A DNA stretch of 64,000 nt from Rhodocyclales bacterium (lineage in GTDB: Bacteria; Pseudomonadota; Gammaproteobacteria; Burkholderiales; Rhodocyclaceae): positions 104,678-168,677 of the forward strand of contig JACRJA010000065.1 in the NCBI GenBank assembly GCA_016235745.1. Direction: 5' to 3'. The position numbers and the translations under genes were made by a program. This document shows, one piece after another, positions 9,615-18,526 of this stretch; the stretch's first letter is position 1; each line of letters begins with the position of its first letter. The notes below the pieces were generated by a model. That model worked only from the letters and a program-made list of their open reading frames with translations, was not told the origin of the DNA and made no database searches.

Positions 9615-11333
9615 TTATACGCTGCCGACTTCGACCCCGGCCGGTCGGGCGAGTTCGATCTGCAAGCGCAGGCGCTCGACGCCGTTCCAGGCGTCGCGAA
9701 CCGGTCGGTAGGCGAGCTCGACCTGGGAGGGCAGCGGCTCGGCATGGCCGAAGAAGATCGCCTCGCACGGCTGGCGGTCTCGGCGCAGCTTGAGCTGCAG
9801 GTGCGTCTCTTTGAGGAGGCGCTGCTCGAGCACGGTGAAGGCATCGAGAAAGAGCGGGGCGGGAAAGCCTTGTCCCCAGACTTCGCTCTCGAGCCGTCCG
9901 ACGGTGGCGAGCGTGAGCGCTTCGAGGGGGAGCGAGCCGTCGGTGGGCAGCTCCGCCACGCCCAGCGCTTCGGTGCCGATCGTCTGCGCCGCCTCTTCGA
10001 ACGCCTCTTCGAAGCGGGCGAGGTCGGCGGCGCGCAGCGTCACCCCGGCGGCCATGGCGTGCCCGCCGAAGCGCAGCAAGAGCCCAGGGTGCTTCTTGCT
10101 GATCCAGTCGAGGGCGTCGCGCAGGTGCAGTCCGGGGACGGAGCGGCCGGAGCCTTTGAGCAGGTCTTCCTCGCCGGGGGCGAAGGCGAATACGGGGCGA
10201 TGGTGGCGCTCTTTGAGGCGCCCGGCGACGATGCCGATCACGCCCTGGTGCCAGCCGGGGTGAAAGAGGGTGAGCGTGGCGCGCCCTTCGAGCGTGAGGG
10301 CATCGAGTGCGAGCTCGGCCTGCGCACGCATCTGCGCCTCGATCCCGCGCCGTTCGCGGTTGATGTCCTCGAGCCGCTGCGCGAGTTCCTGCGCCCGGGC
10401 GGGGTCGTCTTCGAGCAGGCAGGCGATGCCCAGGCTCATGTCTTCGAGCCGCCCGGCGGCGTTGAGCCGGGGGCCAAGGAAGAATCCCAGGTCCTGGGCG
10501 GTGGCGCGGGCGGGGTCGCGCCGGGCTACCTGGAAGAGGGCGCGTATGCCTGGCTGCATTCGGCCGGCGCGGATGCGCGCCAGGCCCTGGGCCACCAGGA
10601 TGCGGTTGTTGTGATCGAGCCGCACGACGTCGGCCACCGTCCCTAGGGCGACGAGATCGAGCAGGTGCGCGAGATTGGGCTCGGGGCGGACCGTGAACGC
10701 GCCGCGGCGGCGCAGCTCGGCGCGCAGCGCCAGCATCACGTAGAAGACGACGCCTACGCCGGCGATCGCCTTGCTGGGAAAGTCGCAGCCGGGCTGGTTG
10801 GGGTTGACGATGGCGTCGGCTTCGGGGAGGACGTCGCCGGGAAGATGGTGGTCGGTGATGACGAGGCTCATGCCGAGTGCGCGGGCGGCGGCGGCTCCCT
10901 CGACGCTGGCGATGCCGTTGTCGACGGTGACGAGCACGTCCGGGGCGAAGCGTTCGGCCGCGAGCGCCACGATCTCGGGCGAGAGCCCATAGCCGTAGGT
11001 GAAGCGGTTGGGCACGAGAAAATCGACGTGCGCTCCCATGGCGCGCAGGGCGCGCACCGCCACGGCGGTGGCGGTGGCGCCGTCGCAGTCGTAGTCGCCT
11101 ACGACCACGATGCGCGCCTGCGCTTCGATCGCCTCGGCCAAGAGCTCCGCCGCTTCACGCGCGCCTTTCATCGCTTCGGGGGGCAAGAGGCGCGCGAGCG
11201 CCGTGTCGGTCTCGGCGGGGTGCTCGATGCCGCGGGCGGCGTAGAGGCGCGCGAGCAAGGGATCGATGCCGGCTGCGAGCAGCCGCTCCAGGGCGCGGCG
11301 CGGCGTGGGGCGGACGATGGGGCTGGGGGTCAT
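9615..11333 (-). CDS. recJ: Single-stranded-DNA-specific exonuclease RecJ
   Basis: 5'-to-3' single-strand DNA exonuclease used in recombination repair and mismatch repair. The ATG at 11333 gives 572 residues, matching E. coli RecJ (577). The DHH phosphoesterase core is visible: VVGDYDCDGAT with Asp80, Asp82 and Asp84, followed by the ITDHHLP motif near residue 157. The DHHA1 and OB-like C-terminal regions follow. The start overlaps the stop of the upstream RpfE-like gene by 4 nt, so the two are likely coupled. The open frame extends upstream of 11333, but that part is antisense-free filler inside the neighbour gene and lacks family similarity. Confidence 0.95.
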   Translation of the reverse strand: MTPSPIVRPTPRRALERLLAAGIDPLLARLYAARGIEHPAETDTALARLLPPEAMKGAREAAELLAEAIEAQARIVVVGDYDCDGATATAVAVRALRAMGAHVDFLVPNRFTYGYGLSPEIVALAAERFAPDVLVTVDNGIASVEGAAAARALGMSLVITDHHLPGDVLPEADAIVNPNQPGCDFPSKAIAGVGVVFYVMLALRAELRRRGAFTVRPEPNLAHLLDLVALGTVADVVRLDHNNRILVAQGLARIRAGRMQPGIRALFQVARRDPARATAQDLGFFLGPRLNAAGRLEDMSLGIACLLEDDPARAQELAQRLEDINRERRGIEAQMRAQAELALDALTLEGRATLTLFHPGWHQGVIGIVAGRLKERHHRPVFAFAPGEEDLLKGSGRSVPGLHLRDALDWISKKHPGLLLRFGGHAMAAGVTLRAADLARFEEAFEEAAQTIGTEALGVAELPTDGSLPLEALTLATVGRLESEVWGQGFPAPLFLDAFTVLEQRLLKETHLQLKLRRDRQPCEAIFFGHAEPLPSQVELAYRPVRDAWNGVERLRLQIELARPAGVEVGSV

Positions 11334-12364
11334 CGGGCGGTTTTCTCCAACAGCCGCGCGAGCGTGCGCGGGCGGCGAACGAGGCGGCGCAGGGGGGCGA
11401 GATGGCGACGCCATGGGGTGAGCTCCAGGCGCAGGCTCGCCTTGTCGCCCGGCAGCCAGAGCGAGAGGCGCGGCAGGCAGGCCTCGAAGCGGGAGAGCCA
11501 GTCGCGCTCGAGCGCAGCGATGGCTGCCCGCCAGCCAGGGAGGTCGAGCCGGCGGCAGGGGGTTTCGGCGGCATCGAGCAGCGCCACGTCGAATTCCTGG
11601 CCCGGATCGCGCTCGGCGAGCACGAGGTCGTGGCCGGCGGCGCGCGCCCAACCGCGCGCGAGCGCATCGAGCGTGCGCGCTCCGAGCACGCGCCTGGGAG
11701 GGACAGCGTTTGCCGTCGGCCGTTCGTTACCCCACAACCACAGCGAATCGACGGTAGGCCATCCCCGGCGGCGGCGTTCGGCGTTGACGGGGTGGGCGTG
11801 CAGCCAAACTTGGATCTCGTTCATCAGCCGCCGCCAGCGCCGGGCCTCTTCCCCTTGCGGCAGGAGGGCGTCGAGCGAGCGGCCGGAGGCTTCGTCGAGG
11901 GGGGCGAAGCGCACGCCCTCGGCCGGAGCGGCGAGCCGCAAGTAGCCGCGCTGCGGCGTGACGAGTTCGAAACCGAGGATCGCGTCCGGGGCAAGCTGCG
12001 TGAGCCAGGCGGAGAGGGCCGGGGCGAGGGCGGCGGCTTCCTCGGGGCTCAGCCCGGCTTCACCCGGTTCGGTGACGACGATGCGATCGCGCGCGAGCGT
12101 CAGCGTCACGGGGTCGGCGCACAAGAGGAAACCGGCGGGAGGCGGCGCTTCCTGCTCTTCGCCGCGGCGGCGCAGTTCGGCGAGCGGCGCCGGCGCCGGC
12201 CCCAGCACGGCGGCGAGCGTTTCGCGGTATGATCGCGGCGGTTCGACACGGCAGGCGCCTGCGGCGAGCCAGCGCTCGAGCGTGGGATGCACAAGGCCGT
12301 CGAGCAGACCCTGCGCGCCGGCGTTGGGCCAGAGCAGGCCGGGGAGGACGACGGTCGGACTCAT
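11330..12364 (-). CDS. RpfE-like / phosphoglycerate-mutase-type conserved protein
   Basis: A 344-residue protein with no catalytic motif that I recognise with certainty. Composition is rich in Trp, Arg and Leu. Segments such as LMNEIQVWLHAHPVNAERR and VDSLWLWGNE resemble proteins annotated in beta- and gammaproteobacteria as RpfE-type regulatory or cofactor-independent phosphoglycerate-mutase-like proteins. Context supports this: in Xanthomonas the rpf cluster also places prfB, recJ and rpfE side by side in this order. It overlaps recJ by 4 nt (ATGA). Its start is 52 bp from the divergent lolC. The biochemical function is not established. Confidence 0.62.
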   Translation of the reverse strand: MSPTVVLPGLLWPNAGAQGLLDGLVHPTLERWLAAGACRVEPPRSYRETLAAVLGPAPAPLAELRRRGEEQEAPPPAGFLLCADPVTLTLARDRIVVTEPGEAGLSPEEAAALAPALSAWLTQLAPDAILGFELVTPQRGYLRLAAPAEGVRFAPLDEASGRSLDALLPQGEEARRWRRLMNEIQVWLHAHPVNAERRRRGWPTVDSLWLWGNERPTANAVPPRRVLGARTLDALARGWARAAGHDLVLAERDPGQEFDVALLDAAETPCRRLDLPGWRAAIAALERDWLSRFEACLPRLSLWLPGDKASLRLELTPWRRHLAPLRRLVRRPRTLARLLEKTAR

Positions 12365-12415
12365 GGGGCGATTGTACCGTCGACGGCGCAGGCCACGAAA
12401 AACGGAAAAGGGACG

Positions 12416-13666
12416 ATGTACGAAGGGTTCATCGGCTGGCGCTACACGCGCCGGCAACGCGGCACGCGCGGGCGCAATGCGTTCGTGTCGTTCATCTCGC
12501 TGGTGTCCATGCTGGGCCTGATGCTGGGGGTGGCCGCGCTCATCGTGGTGCTGTCGGTGATGAACGGTTTTCAGGACGAGCTGCGCCATCGCATCCTGGG
12601 AGTGGCCTCGCACATCGAGGTGACGTCCCAGAGGGGGATGCTCGAAGAATGGCCGGCGGTGCTCGACCGGGTGCGCCGCCATCCGGAGGTGCTCGGCGCC
12701 GCACCTTTCATCCAGGAACAGGCGATGCTGAGCGGCAACGGCCGCGTGCAGGGCGTGGGGGTGCGCGGCATCGAGCCAGCGCTCGAGCGCGGCGTCGCGC
12801 AGTTCGCCGACTATCTGCGCGCCGGCAGCCTGGATGCCTTGCAGCCGCATTCCTATGGGATCGTTTTGGGCACGGATCTGGCACGTCGCCTGGCCGTGGG
12901 GCTGGGGGACGAAGTGACGCTGATCGCGCCCACGGCCACGGCGACGCTTGCTGGCGTCATGCCGCGGGTGCGCGCTTTTCGTGTGGTCGGGCTCTTCGAA
13001 TCGGGGATGTATGAATACGATTCGGGGCTGGTACTGGTGTCTCTGCGCGATGCCCAGGCGCTCTATCGCTACGGCGAGGCGGTCTCGGGAGTGCGCCTGA
13101 AGGTGCGCGACCTCTTCGCCGCGCCGGCCGTAGTGCGCCAACTCGCGCCGACGCTGCCCGCCGGCCTGTGGCTGCGCGACTGGACGCAGACGCACGCCAA
13201 TTTCTTCCGCGCGGTGCAGCTGGAGAAGACGATGATGACGCTCATCCTCTTCCTCATCGTGGCGGTGGCGGCGTTCAACATCGTCTCGACGCTGGTGATG
13301 GCGGTGCAGGACAAGACCGCCGACATCGCCATCCTGCGCACCCTGGGCGCGAGCCCGGCGTCCATCATGGGGATTTTCGTCGTGCAGGGCACCACCATCG
13401 GCGTGCTGGGGCTGGCGGCGGGGCTCGCGCTGGGGCTGGCGATCGCCCATCACCTCGACGTGGTGGTGCCGGCGCTCGAGCATCTCACCGGGGCGACGCT
13501 GTGGAACAAAGAGATCTACTTTCTGAGCGAGCTGCCCTCGAAAGTGCTCGCCGCCGACGTGCTGCGCGTGCTGGGGGGCTCTTTCGTGCTCACGCTGCTC
13601 GCCACCCTCTATCCCAGCTGGCGCGCTTCGCGCCTGCAACCGGCCGAGGCGCTGCGCCATGAGTGA
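12416..13666 (+). CDS. lolC: Lipoprotein-releasing ABC transporter permease LolC/LolE
   Basis: Inner-membrane permease of the LolCDE complex, which extracts lipoproteins destined for the outer membrane and hands them to LolA. The 416-residue protein starts MYEGFIGWRYTRR, has one membrane segment near residues 25-50, a periplasmic domain of about 200 residues, and three further segments from about residue 270 to the C-terminus: the MacB/FtsX-type layout. An AAAGGG ribosome-binding sequence precedes the ATG. Its stop lies inside the start region of lolD (8 nt overlap). Only one permease gene is present here, as in many betaproteobacteria, so it may act as a homodimer. Confidence 0.92.
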   Translation: MYEGFIGWRYTRRQRGTRGRNAFVSFISLVSMLGLMLGVAALIVVLSVMNGFQDELRHRILGVASHIEVTSQRGMLEEWPAVLDRVRRHPEVLGAAPFIQEQAMLSGNGRVQGVGVRGIEPALERGVAQFADYLRAGSLDALQPHSYGIVLGTDLARRLAVGLGDEVTLIAPTATATLAGVMPRVRAFRVVGLFESGMYEYDSGLVLVSLRDAQALYRYGEAVSGVRLKVRDLFAAPAVVRQLAPTLPAGLWLRDWTQTHANFFRAVQLEKTMMTLILFLIVAVAAFNIVSTLVMAVQDKTADIAILRTLGASPASIMGIFVVQGTTIGVLGLAAGLALGLAIAHHLDVVVPALEHLTGATLWNKEIYFLSELPSKVLAADVLRVLGGSFVLTLLATLYPSWRASRLQPAEALRHE

Positions 13667-14351
13667 GACGTCGATGGACCCGGTGCTGGAGGCGCAGGGG
13701 CTAGGCAAAGTGTACCTCGACGCGGGCGCGCCGCTCACCATCCTCGAGGGGGTGGAGCTGGCGATCCGTGCCGGCGAGCGCGTGGCCATCGTCGGCGCGT
13801 CGGGTTCGGGCAAGAGCACCTTGCTGCACCTGCTCGGCGGGCTCGATCGGCCCAGCAGCGGCGAAGTGCGCTGGTCGGGGCAGGCGGTGTTCGCGCTCGA
13901 CGAGGCGGCCCGCGGGCGGCTGCGCAACGCCATGCTCGGCTTCGTCTATCAATTCCACCACCTGCTGCCGGAATTCACTGCGCTCGAGAACGTGGCGCTG
14001 CCGTGGATGATCCGGCGCCGGCCCAAGGCCGAGGCCCTGGAACGGGCGCGGGCGCTGCTGTGTGAAGTCGGGCTGGAAGCGCGGCTGGCGCACTTCCCGG
14101 CCCAGCTCTCGGGCGGGGAGCGCCAGCGCGTGGCGATCGCCCGGGCATTGGTGACCGAGCCGCCCTGCCTGCTCGCCGACGAGCCCACCGGCAACCTCGA
14201 CCGGACCAATGCCGAGCGCGTCTTCGAATTGCTTCTTTCGCTCACCCGCACGCGCGGCATGGCGCTGGTGGTCGTCACCCACGACGAGCGGCTTGCCGCC
14301 CGGCTCGACCGCCGGCTCGCGCTGGAGGGGGGGCGGTTGACGCAGGCATGA
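13659..14351 (+). CDS. lolD: Lipoprotein-releasing system ATP-binding protein LolD
   Basis: ATPase that powers lipoprotein release by LolC/E. The 230-residue protein contains the complete ABC set: Walker A GASGSGKST (residues 46-54), the signature LSGGERQRVAIARAL, and Walker B LLADEPTGNLD. It overlaps lolC by 8 nt. A second in-frame ATG at 13674 could also be used. The gene is followed by a structured repeat element (14360-14500) and then the convergent DUF2062 gene. Confidence 0.95.
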   Translation: MSETSMDPVLEAQGLGKVYLDAGAPLTILEGVELAIRAGERVAIVGASGSGKSTLLHLLGGLDRPSSGEVRWSGQAVFALDEAARGRLRNAMLGFVYQFHHLLPEFTALENVALPWMIRRRPKAEALERARALLCEVGLEARLAHFPAQLSGGERQRVAIARALVTEPPCLLADEPTGNLDRTNAERVFELLLSLTRTRGMALVVVTHDERLAARLDRRLALEGGRLTQA

Positions 14352-14359
14352 TGCAGGGG

Positions 14360-14500
14360 GCGCCGCGAACAACCGTCGCGAGCGGCTGCAGGGCAAGGCG
14401 CCCGGAGCGCAGCAGGCGAGACATATCGTGAAGATAGGCGAGCCTGCGAGCACCGCGCAACGCCGCCATGCGGCCGCGCAGTAGATTGTTCGAGGTGCCC
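14360..14500. repeat. Long-hairpin intergenic repeat, copy 1
   Basis: A 141-bp stretch between convergent lolD and the DUF2062 gene that recurs at 48056-48198 in the same orientation. By hand alignment the two differ by about nine substitutions and one 2-nt gap (about 92% identical). The interior is self-complementary: GCAGGC at 14412-14417 can pair with GCCTGC at 14431-14436, enclosing TATC/GATA. Outer G+C-rich arms also partly pair, so the whole unit could fold as one long imperfect hairpin. It fills nearly all of the intergenic space. No transposase or target duplication is visible. It behaves like a REP/BIME- or MITE-type dispersed element, possibly also ending transcription from both sides. 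Confidence 0.8.
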
Positions 14501-14512
14501 AGGGGGGTCGGC

Positions 14513-15091
14513 TCATCCCCCTTCTTTTCCGCGTGTGAAGCAAGCCGCCGTCGCGCGACGTCGGCTGCGACGTCGGCGCCACTGCTGGATGAGGTGCCAG
14601 CGCCACCAGGCGCGCACGAGGAAATAGCCTGCGATGGCGAGCGTGCTCGCCAGCACGAAGAGGCCGAAAAAGAGGGGCGTTCCCAGGGACGCTACCCAGG
14701 CGAACGCCTGATCCATCCATTCTCCCAGGCTTTGCTCGCCCCATTCGGGTGCGGGCTGGAAGCCGCCGTCTTCCCGTCCGAGCAGGAAACTGCCGATCTG
14801 GAAGGCGGCGAAATAGATCACCGGGATGGTGAGGGGGTTCGTATAGAGAGTGGTGAACACAGCGACCGGCAGATTGGCGCGAAAGAGGACGCACAGAAGC
14901 GCGGCGGTGAGCATCTGGAACGGCCCGGGGATGAGGCCGCACCACAGACCGACGGCCACCCCCGCTGACACCGAGCGGCGGTTGATGTGCCACAGCCGCG
15001 GGTGGAGCAGGGTGTTGCGAAACGGGCGCAGCCAGCGGTTGTCGCGTATGACTTCATGATTCGGCAGAATGCGTTTGAACCAGCGCCGCAT
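14513..15091 (-). CDS. DUF2062 domain-containing membrane protein
   Basis: A 192-residue protein with a basic, Arg-rich N-terminus and three or four hydrophobic segments. The run SAGVAVGLWCGLIPGPFQM, followed by NLPVAVFTTLYTNPLTIP, is typical of the DUF2062 family, whose members are small inner-membrane proteins of unknown function common in proteobacteria. It lies 8 nt downstream of the alpha/beta hydrolase gene on the minus strand, so it probably ends the comEC-hydrolase transcript. No catalytic residue can be assigned. Confidence 0.82.
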   Translation of the reverse strand: MRRWFKRILPNHEVIRDNRWLRPFRNTLLHPRLWHINRRSVSAGVAVGLWCGLIPGPFQMLTAALLCVLFRANLPVAVFTTLYTNPLTIPVIYFAAFQIGSFLLGREDGGFQPAPEWGEQSLGEWMDQAFAWVASLGTPLFFGLFVLASTLAIAGYFLVRAWWRWHLIQQWRRRRSRRRATAACFTRGKEGG

Positions 15092-15098
15092 GGAAACC

Positions 15099-16064
15099 TC
15101 AGGGTGAAGAGTGATCGAGAAGAAAATCGCGCACGATGGCGATCTGCTGCGGGTCCATCAGCGCCGGGGCGTGCCCGACGCCGGGGATCTCCACCAACTT
15201 GGCGCGCGGGCCGCGGCGGGTCATTTCCTCGGCGCTCTCGTGCGTGAGCAGATCCGATTCGGCGCCGCGCAGCACCAGGGTGGAACAGCGGATGGCGTCC
15301 CAGAGTGTCCACAGGTCGACGTCGAGCGCCGGCTGCGTCTGGAAAGGGACGGCGATGCCGGGGTCGTAGCGCAGTACCCAGCGCCCGTCTACGTCTTGGC
15401 GCACCGAGTGCAGGGTGAGGTGCCGCCACTGCGCATCGGTGAGCGGCCCGAAGGGGGCGTGGATGCGCCGCAGGTAGGCTTCGGCCGCTTCCAGGGTGGC
15501 GAAGTGCGGTGTTTCGCCCACGTAGCGCCCGATGCGCTCGAGCGAGGCGGCCGAGAGCACGGGGCCGACGTCGTTGAGCACCAGCTTTTCGATCGGGCTC
15601 ATGGGCTGCGCAGCGAGCGTCATGCCGATCAGACCGCCCATGGAAGTGCCGAGCCAGTGCAGGGTCTTGGGGCGGATCTTGCCGAGCAGGGTGAAGAGGT
15701 CCGAGACGTAGAGCGGGATCGTGTAGTCAGTCTTGACCGTGAGCCAATCGGAGAGCCCGCGCCCGACCACGTCGGGGCAGATCACGCGGTAGTGCGGTGC
15801 GAGCGCCCGGGCGAGTTCGTCGAAGTCACGCCCGGTGCGCGTGAGACCGTGCACGCACAGCAGCACCTTGGGGTTGGTCGGATCGCCCCACTCGTAGTAG
15901 ACCATGCGATGCATGCCGTGCGGACCGACGCACATGATGTGGTCGGTGCGCATCTCGGCGGAGGCGTCGCGAGGGGGCGAGGATTCGCCGGCGGGGGCGC
16001 GGGGGGCACGGCGTGTGCCGGCAAGCCAGCGCTTGGCACGTTCGATCCACTTGGCAAGGCTCAT
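15099..16064 (-). CDS. Alpha/beta hydrolase
   Basis: A 321-residue hydrolase. An oxyanion-hole segment VHGLTRTGRDFD (about 71-82) precedes the nucleophile elbow GTSMGG with Ser141. Later segments LRGAESDLLT and PGVGHAPAL supply the expected acidic residue and catalytic His. The first 35 residues are a basic/Pro-rich extension without similarity to the fold. The substrate is not predictable; esterases and C-C bond hydrolases share this pattern. Its start overlaps the comEC stop by 4 nt (ATGA), so translation is probably coupled. Confidence 0.88.
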   Translation of the reverse strand: MSLAKWIERAKRWLAGTRRAPRAPAGESSPPRDASAEMRTDHIMCVGPHGMHRMVYYEWGDPTNPKVLLCVHGLTRTGRDFDELARALAPHYRVICPDVVGRGLSDWLTVKTDYTIPLYVSDLFTLLGKIRPKTLHWLGTSMGGLIGMTLAAQPMSPIEKLVLNDVGPVLSAASLERIGRYVGETPHFATLEAAEAYLRRIHAPFGPLTDAQWRHLTLHSVRQDVDGRWVLRYDPGIAVPFQTQPALDVDLWTLWDAIRCSTLVLRGAESDLLTHESAEEMTRRGPRAKLVEIPGVGHAPALMDPQQIAIVRDFLLDHSSP

Positions 16065-18508
16065 GGGGAGAGCTCCTCTTCGTCGCAGGAAGGTTCTTGC
16101 CACACAGAATACCAGTAGCGCCGCGTTTCTGTCCGGTGGCTGCGCACGCTCAAGCCCTCGGCCGCGAAGAAGGCCGTGACCGCGCCGTCGCGGTCGCTGC
16201 GCCACGCTTGCGCCCCGGCGCGCCGCCAGGCCGAGGCAACGCCGCAGTCCGGATGATGAAAACGGTTGCGGTAGCCGACGGCGTAGACCACGTGGCGCGC
16301 GCCGGTGGCGGCGATCCACTCGGGCGCTGAGCTCGTCTTGCTGCCGTGGTGCCCGGCGACGACGAGCTCGGCGCGAACGTCCCGCGCCGGCAGGCTGTCG
16401 AGCAGGTGGCGTTCGCCGCGCCGCCCCAGGTCGCCCGGCACGATCGCCGCCCCGGAGGCCGTCTCCACGCGCAGCACGCAGGAAGCGTCGTTGTCCCCTC
16501 GCCCTTTCCATGGGTCGGTGAGGTCGGGATGCAGCACGGAGAAACGCACGCCGTCCCATTCCCAGCGATCGTCGCGGCTGCAGGGCAGCGCCAGCGGATG
16601 CATCGCCGCGAGCCGCTCGTCGTCCAGGCCGCCAGCGCGCACGGAGGCCGCGGGCAGGGCCCGTGCGAGCGCAGGCCAGCCGCCGACGTGGTCGTTGTCC
16701 GGATGCGAGAGGATGACGCGGTCGAGCTGGCGCACGCCCTGGGCGCGCAGGTAGGGGATGAGCACGCGGCTGCCGGCGTCGAACCCGCCCTGCCGGGGGC
16801 CGGTGTCGAAGACGAGGTCATGCGCGGCGGTCTGCACGTGTACTGCCAGTCCCTGTCCGACGTCGAGCACCGTGAGGCGCGCTTCGCCCGGCCCCGGCCG
16901 CGGCGGCTGCCAGAAAAGGATCGAGGCGATGCCGACGAGGCCGATCGATCGCGCCGGCGTGCCGCGCGGCAGCAGCATCCAGGCGATGGCGGCCGTGGCA
17001 GCGAGCACCAGCGGCCAGGGCGGCGACGGCAGGGCGAACGTCGCGCCGGGTAGCGCCGCGCAAAAGCGCAGCACCGCTTCGAGCAAGGCCACGCTCGCAT
17101 CGAACGCCGCCACGAGGAAGCCGGCGGGAAAGGCGAGCACGAGCAGCGCAAGCGGCGTGACTACCCAGCTCACCCAGGGAATGGCCACTAGGTTGGCGAG
17201 CGTGCCGAGCGCGGCGACGCTGCCGAACCAACCGAGCACCACCGGCGCGAGCAGCAGCGTCAGGCGCCATTGCACCGTGACGAGTTCCCGCCCGAAGGAC
17301 GGCAGCGACCGGTACCACGGCCGGGTTTGTTGCGCCGCGGCTGCTTCGGCTGTGGCCGCATCTTGCGGCGCAGGCGAACCATAAACGATGAGCGCGCCCA
17401 TGGCGAGGAAGGAAAGCCAGAAACCGGGCGCGCCCACCGCCCAGGGGTCGAAGACGAGCACCGCCCACAGGCTCAACATCAGCACCGTCCAGCCGGAGAC
17501 GAAACGGCCGCTGAAGAGCGCCCCGGCCGCTGCCAGCAGCATCACCACGGCGCGTTGCGTCGGCACTTCCATGCCCGCGAGGAGCGCATAGGCGAGCGCC
17601 GCGAGCACGCCGGCGACCAGCCCCGCCTGCCGCGCCGGCACGCGCAGCAGACGATCCGGATCGCGGCGCCACAGGGCCGCCGTGATTCCCCCCGCGAGCA
17701 CCGCCACCAGCGTCACGTGCAAGCCGGAGATACTCACCAGGTGCGCCGTGCCGGTGGCAGCGATCGTCTGCCAGGCCTCTTCGTCGAACCCCCGCGTCTC
17801 GCCGATCGCCAGCGCCGCGAGCCATTCGCCCTGGCGCGAACCCGTGCGTTCGAGCCGTTGCCGCGCCGCCTCGCGCCAGCGCTCCAGCGCTACCCGGGGC
17901 GTCCAGACGGTGCCGGCAAGGGCGTGCGGCGGCGCGCTCACCCGACCGGTGGCACCGATGCCGCGGGAAAACCAGAAGAACTCACGATCGAAGACGCCCG
18001 GATCGGCCAGACCCTGCGGCGGGCGCAGCTTCACCTGCAAGCGCCAGCGTGTTCCGGGCTGCCAGAAGGCGTCGGGAAAATCCGCCTCCTCCCGCCCCTT
18101 TCGCGCCGTTGGCGCCAGCAGCCACAGGCGGGAAGGAACGCCTTCGGGCGCGCGCTCGACGGCGAGCTCGAAACGACGGCCGGATTCGTCCGCCCTCCCC
18201 ATAGCGCGCACGTAGCCCTCGACCACGAGCTCATGCCCGGCGAGCGCTTCCGGCAGGCGATCGGCCAGGTGCGCAGCGCTGCGCCAGCCGCTCGAAGAGA
18301 AAGCGAGCAGCGCGGCGGCAAGAAAGACGAGCCCATGCCCCCACAGACCCAGCGCCTCGGGCACCTTGCGCCAGCGCCGCCAGCCCAGAGCGAGGGCGAT
18401 CGCCCCCGCGAGGGCCGAAGCCGCCAGCACTCCCCGACCCGGCAGCGCTGGCAGCAGGTGCAGCGCGACGCAGCCGAGCAGCCAGCCGGGCGCGAGCGTG
18501 GCGATCAC
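16061..18508 (-). CDS. comEC: ComEC/Rec2 family competence DNA channel protein
   Basis: Inner-membrane protein thought to form the channel for single-stranded DNA during natural transformation. The 815-residue protein shows the full domain order: N-terminal hydrophobic segments with a DUF4131-like soluble region (1-200), a multi-spanning Competence domain (about 210-490), and a C-terminal metallo-beta-lactamase-like domain (from about 540) with VLDVGQG and the metal-binding SHPDNDHVGG motif. No other competence gene is nearby. It begins 18 nt after the DUF2863 gene ends. Confidence 0.92.
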   Translation of the reverse strand: MIATLAPGWLLGCVALHLLPALPGRGVLAASALAGAIALALGWRRWRKVPEALGLWGHGLVFLAAALLAFSSSGWRSAAHLADRLPEALAGHELVVEGYVRAMGRADESGRRFELAVERAPEGVPSRLWLLAPTARKGREEADFPDAFWQPGTRWRLQVKLRPPQGLADPGVFDREFFWFSRGIGATGRVSAPPHALAGTVWTPRVALERWREAARQRLERTGSRQGEWLAALAIGETRGFDEEAWQTIAATGTAHLVSISGLHVTLVAVLAGGITAALWRRDPDRLLRVPARQAGLVAGVLAALAYALLAGMEVPTQRAVVMLLAAAGALFSGRFVSGWTVLMLSLWAVLVFDPWAVGAPGFWLSFLAMGALIVYGSPAPQDAATAEAAAAQQTRPWYRSLPSFGRELVTVQWRLTLLLAPVVLGWFGSVAALGTLANLVAIPWVSWVVTPLALLVLAFPAGFLVAAFDASVALLEAVLRFCAALPGATFALPSPPWPLVLAATAAIAWMLLPRGTPARSIGLVGIASILFWQPPRPGPGEARLTVLDVGQGLAVHVQTAAHDLVFDTGPRQGGFDAGSRVLIPYLRAQGVRQLDRVILSHPDNDHVGGWPALARALPAASVRAGGLDDERLAAMHPLALPCSRDDRWEWDGVRFSVLHPDLTDPWKGRGDNDASCVLRVETASGAAIVPGDLGRRGERHLLDSLPARDVRAELVVAGHHGSKTSSAPEWIAATGARHVVYAVGYRNRFHHPDCGVASAWRRAGAQAWRSDRDGAVTAFFAAEGLSVRSHRTETRRYWYSVWQEPSCDEEELSP

Positions 18509-18526
18509 GGCCGGGCATCCCGCCGC

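Noticed and set aside
14275..14469. Small minus-strand open frame inside repeat copy 1, with a similar one in copy 2
   Set aside because: The similar peptides arise because the DNA repeat is shared; they lack a ribosome-binding site, and indels break the frame between copies.
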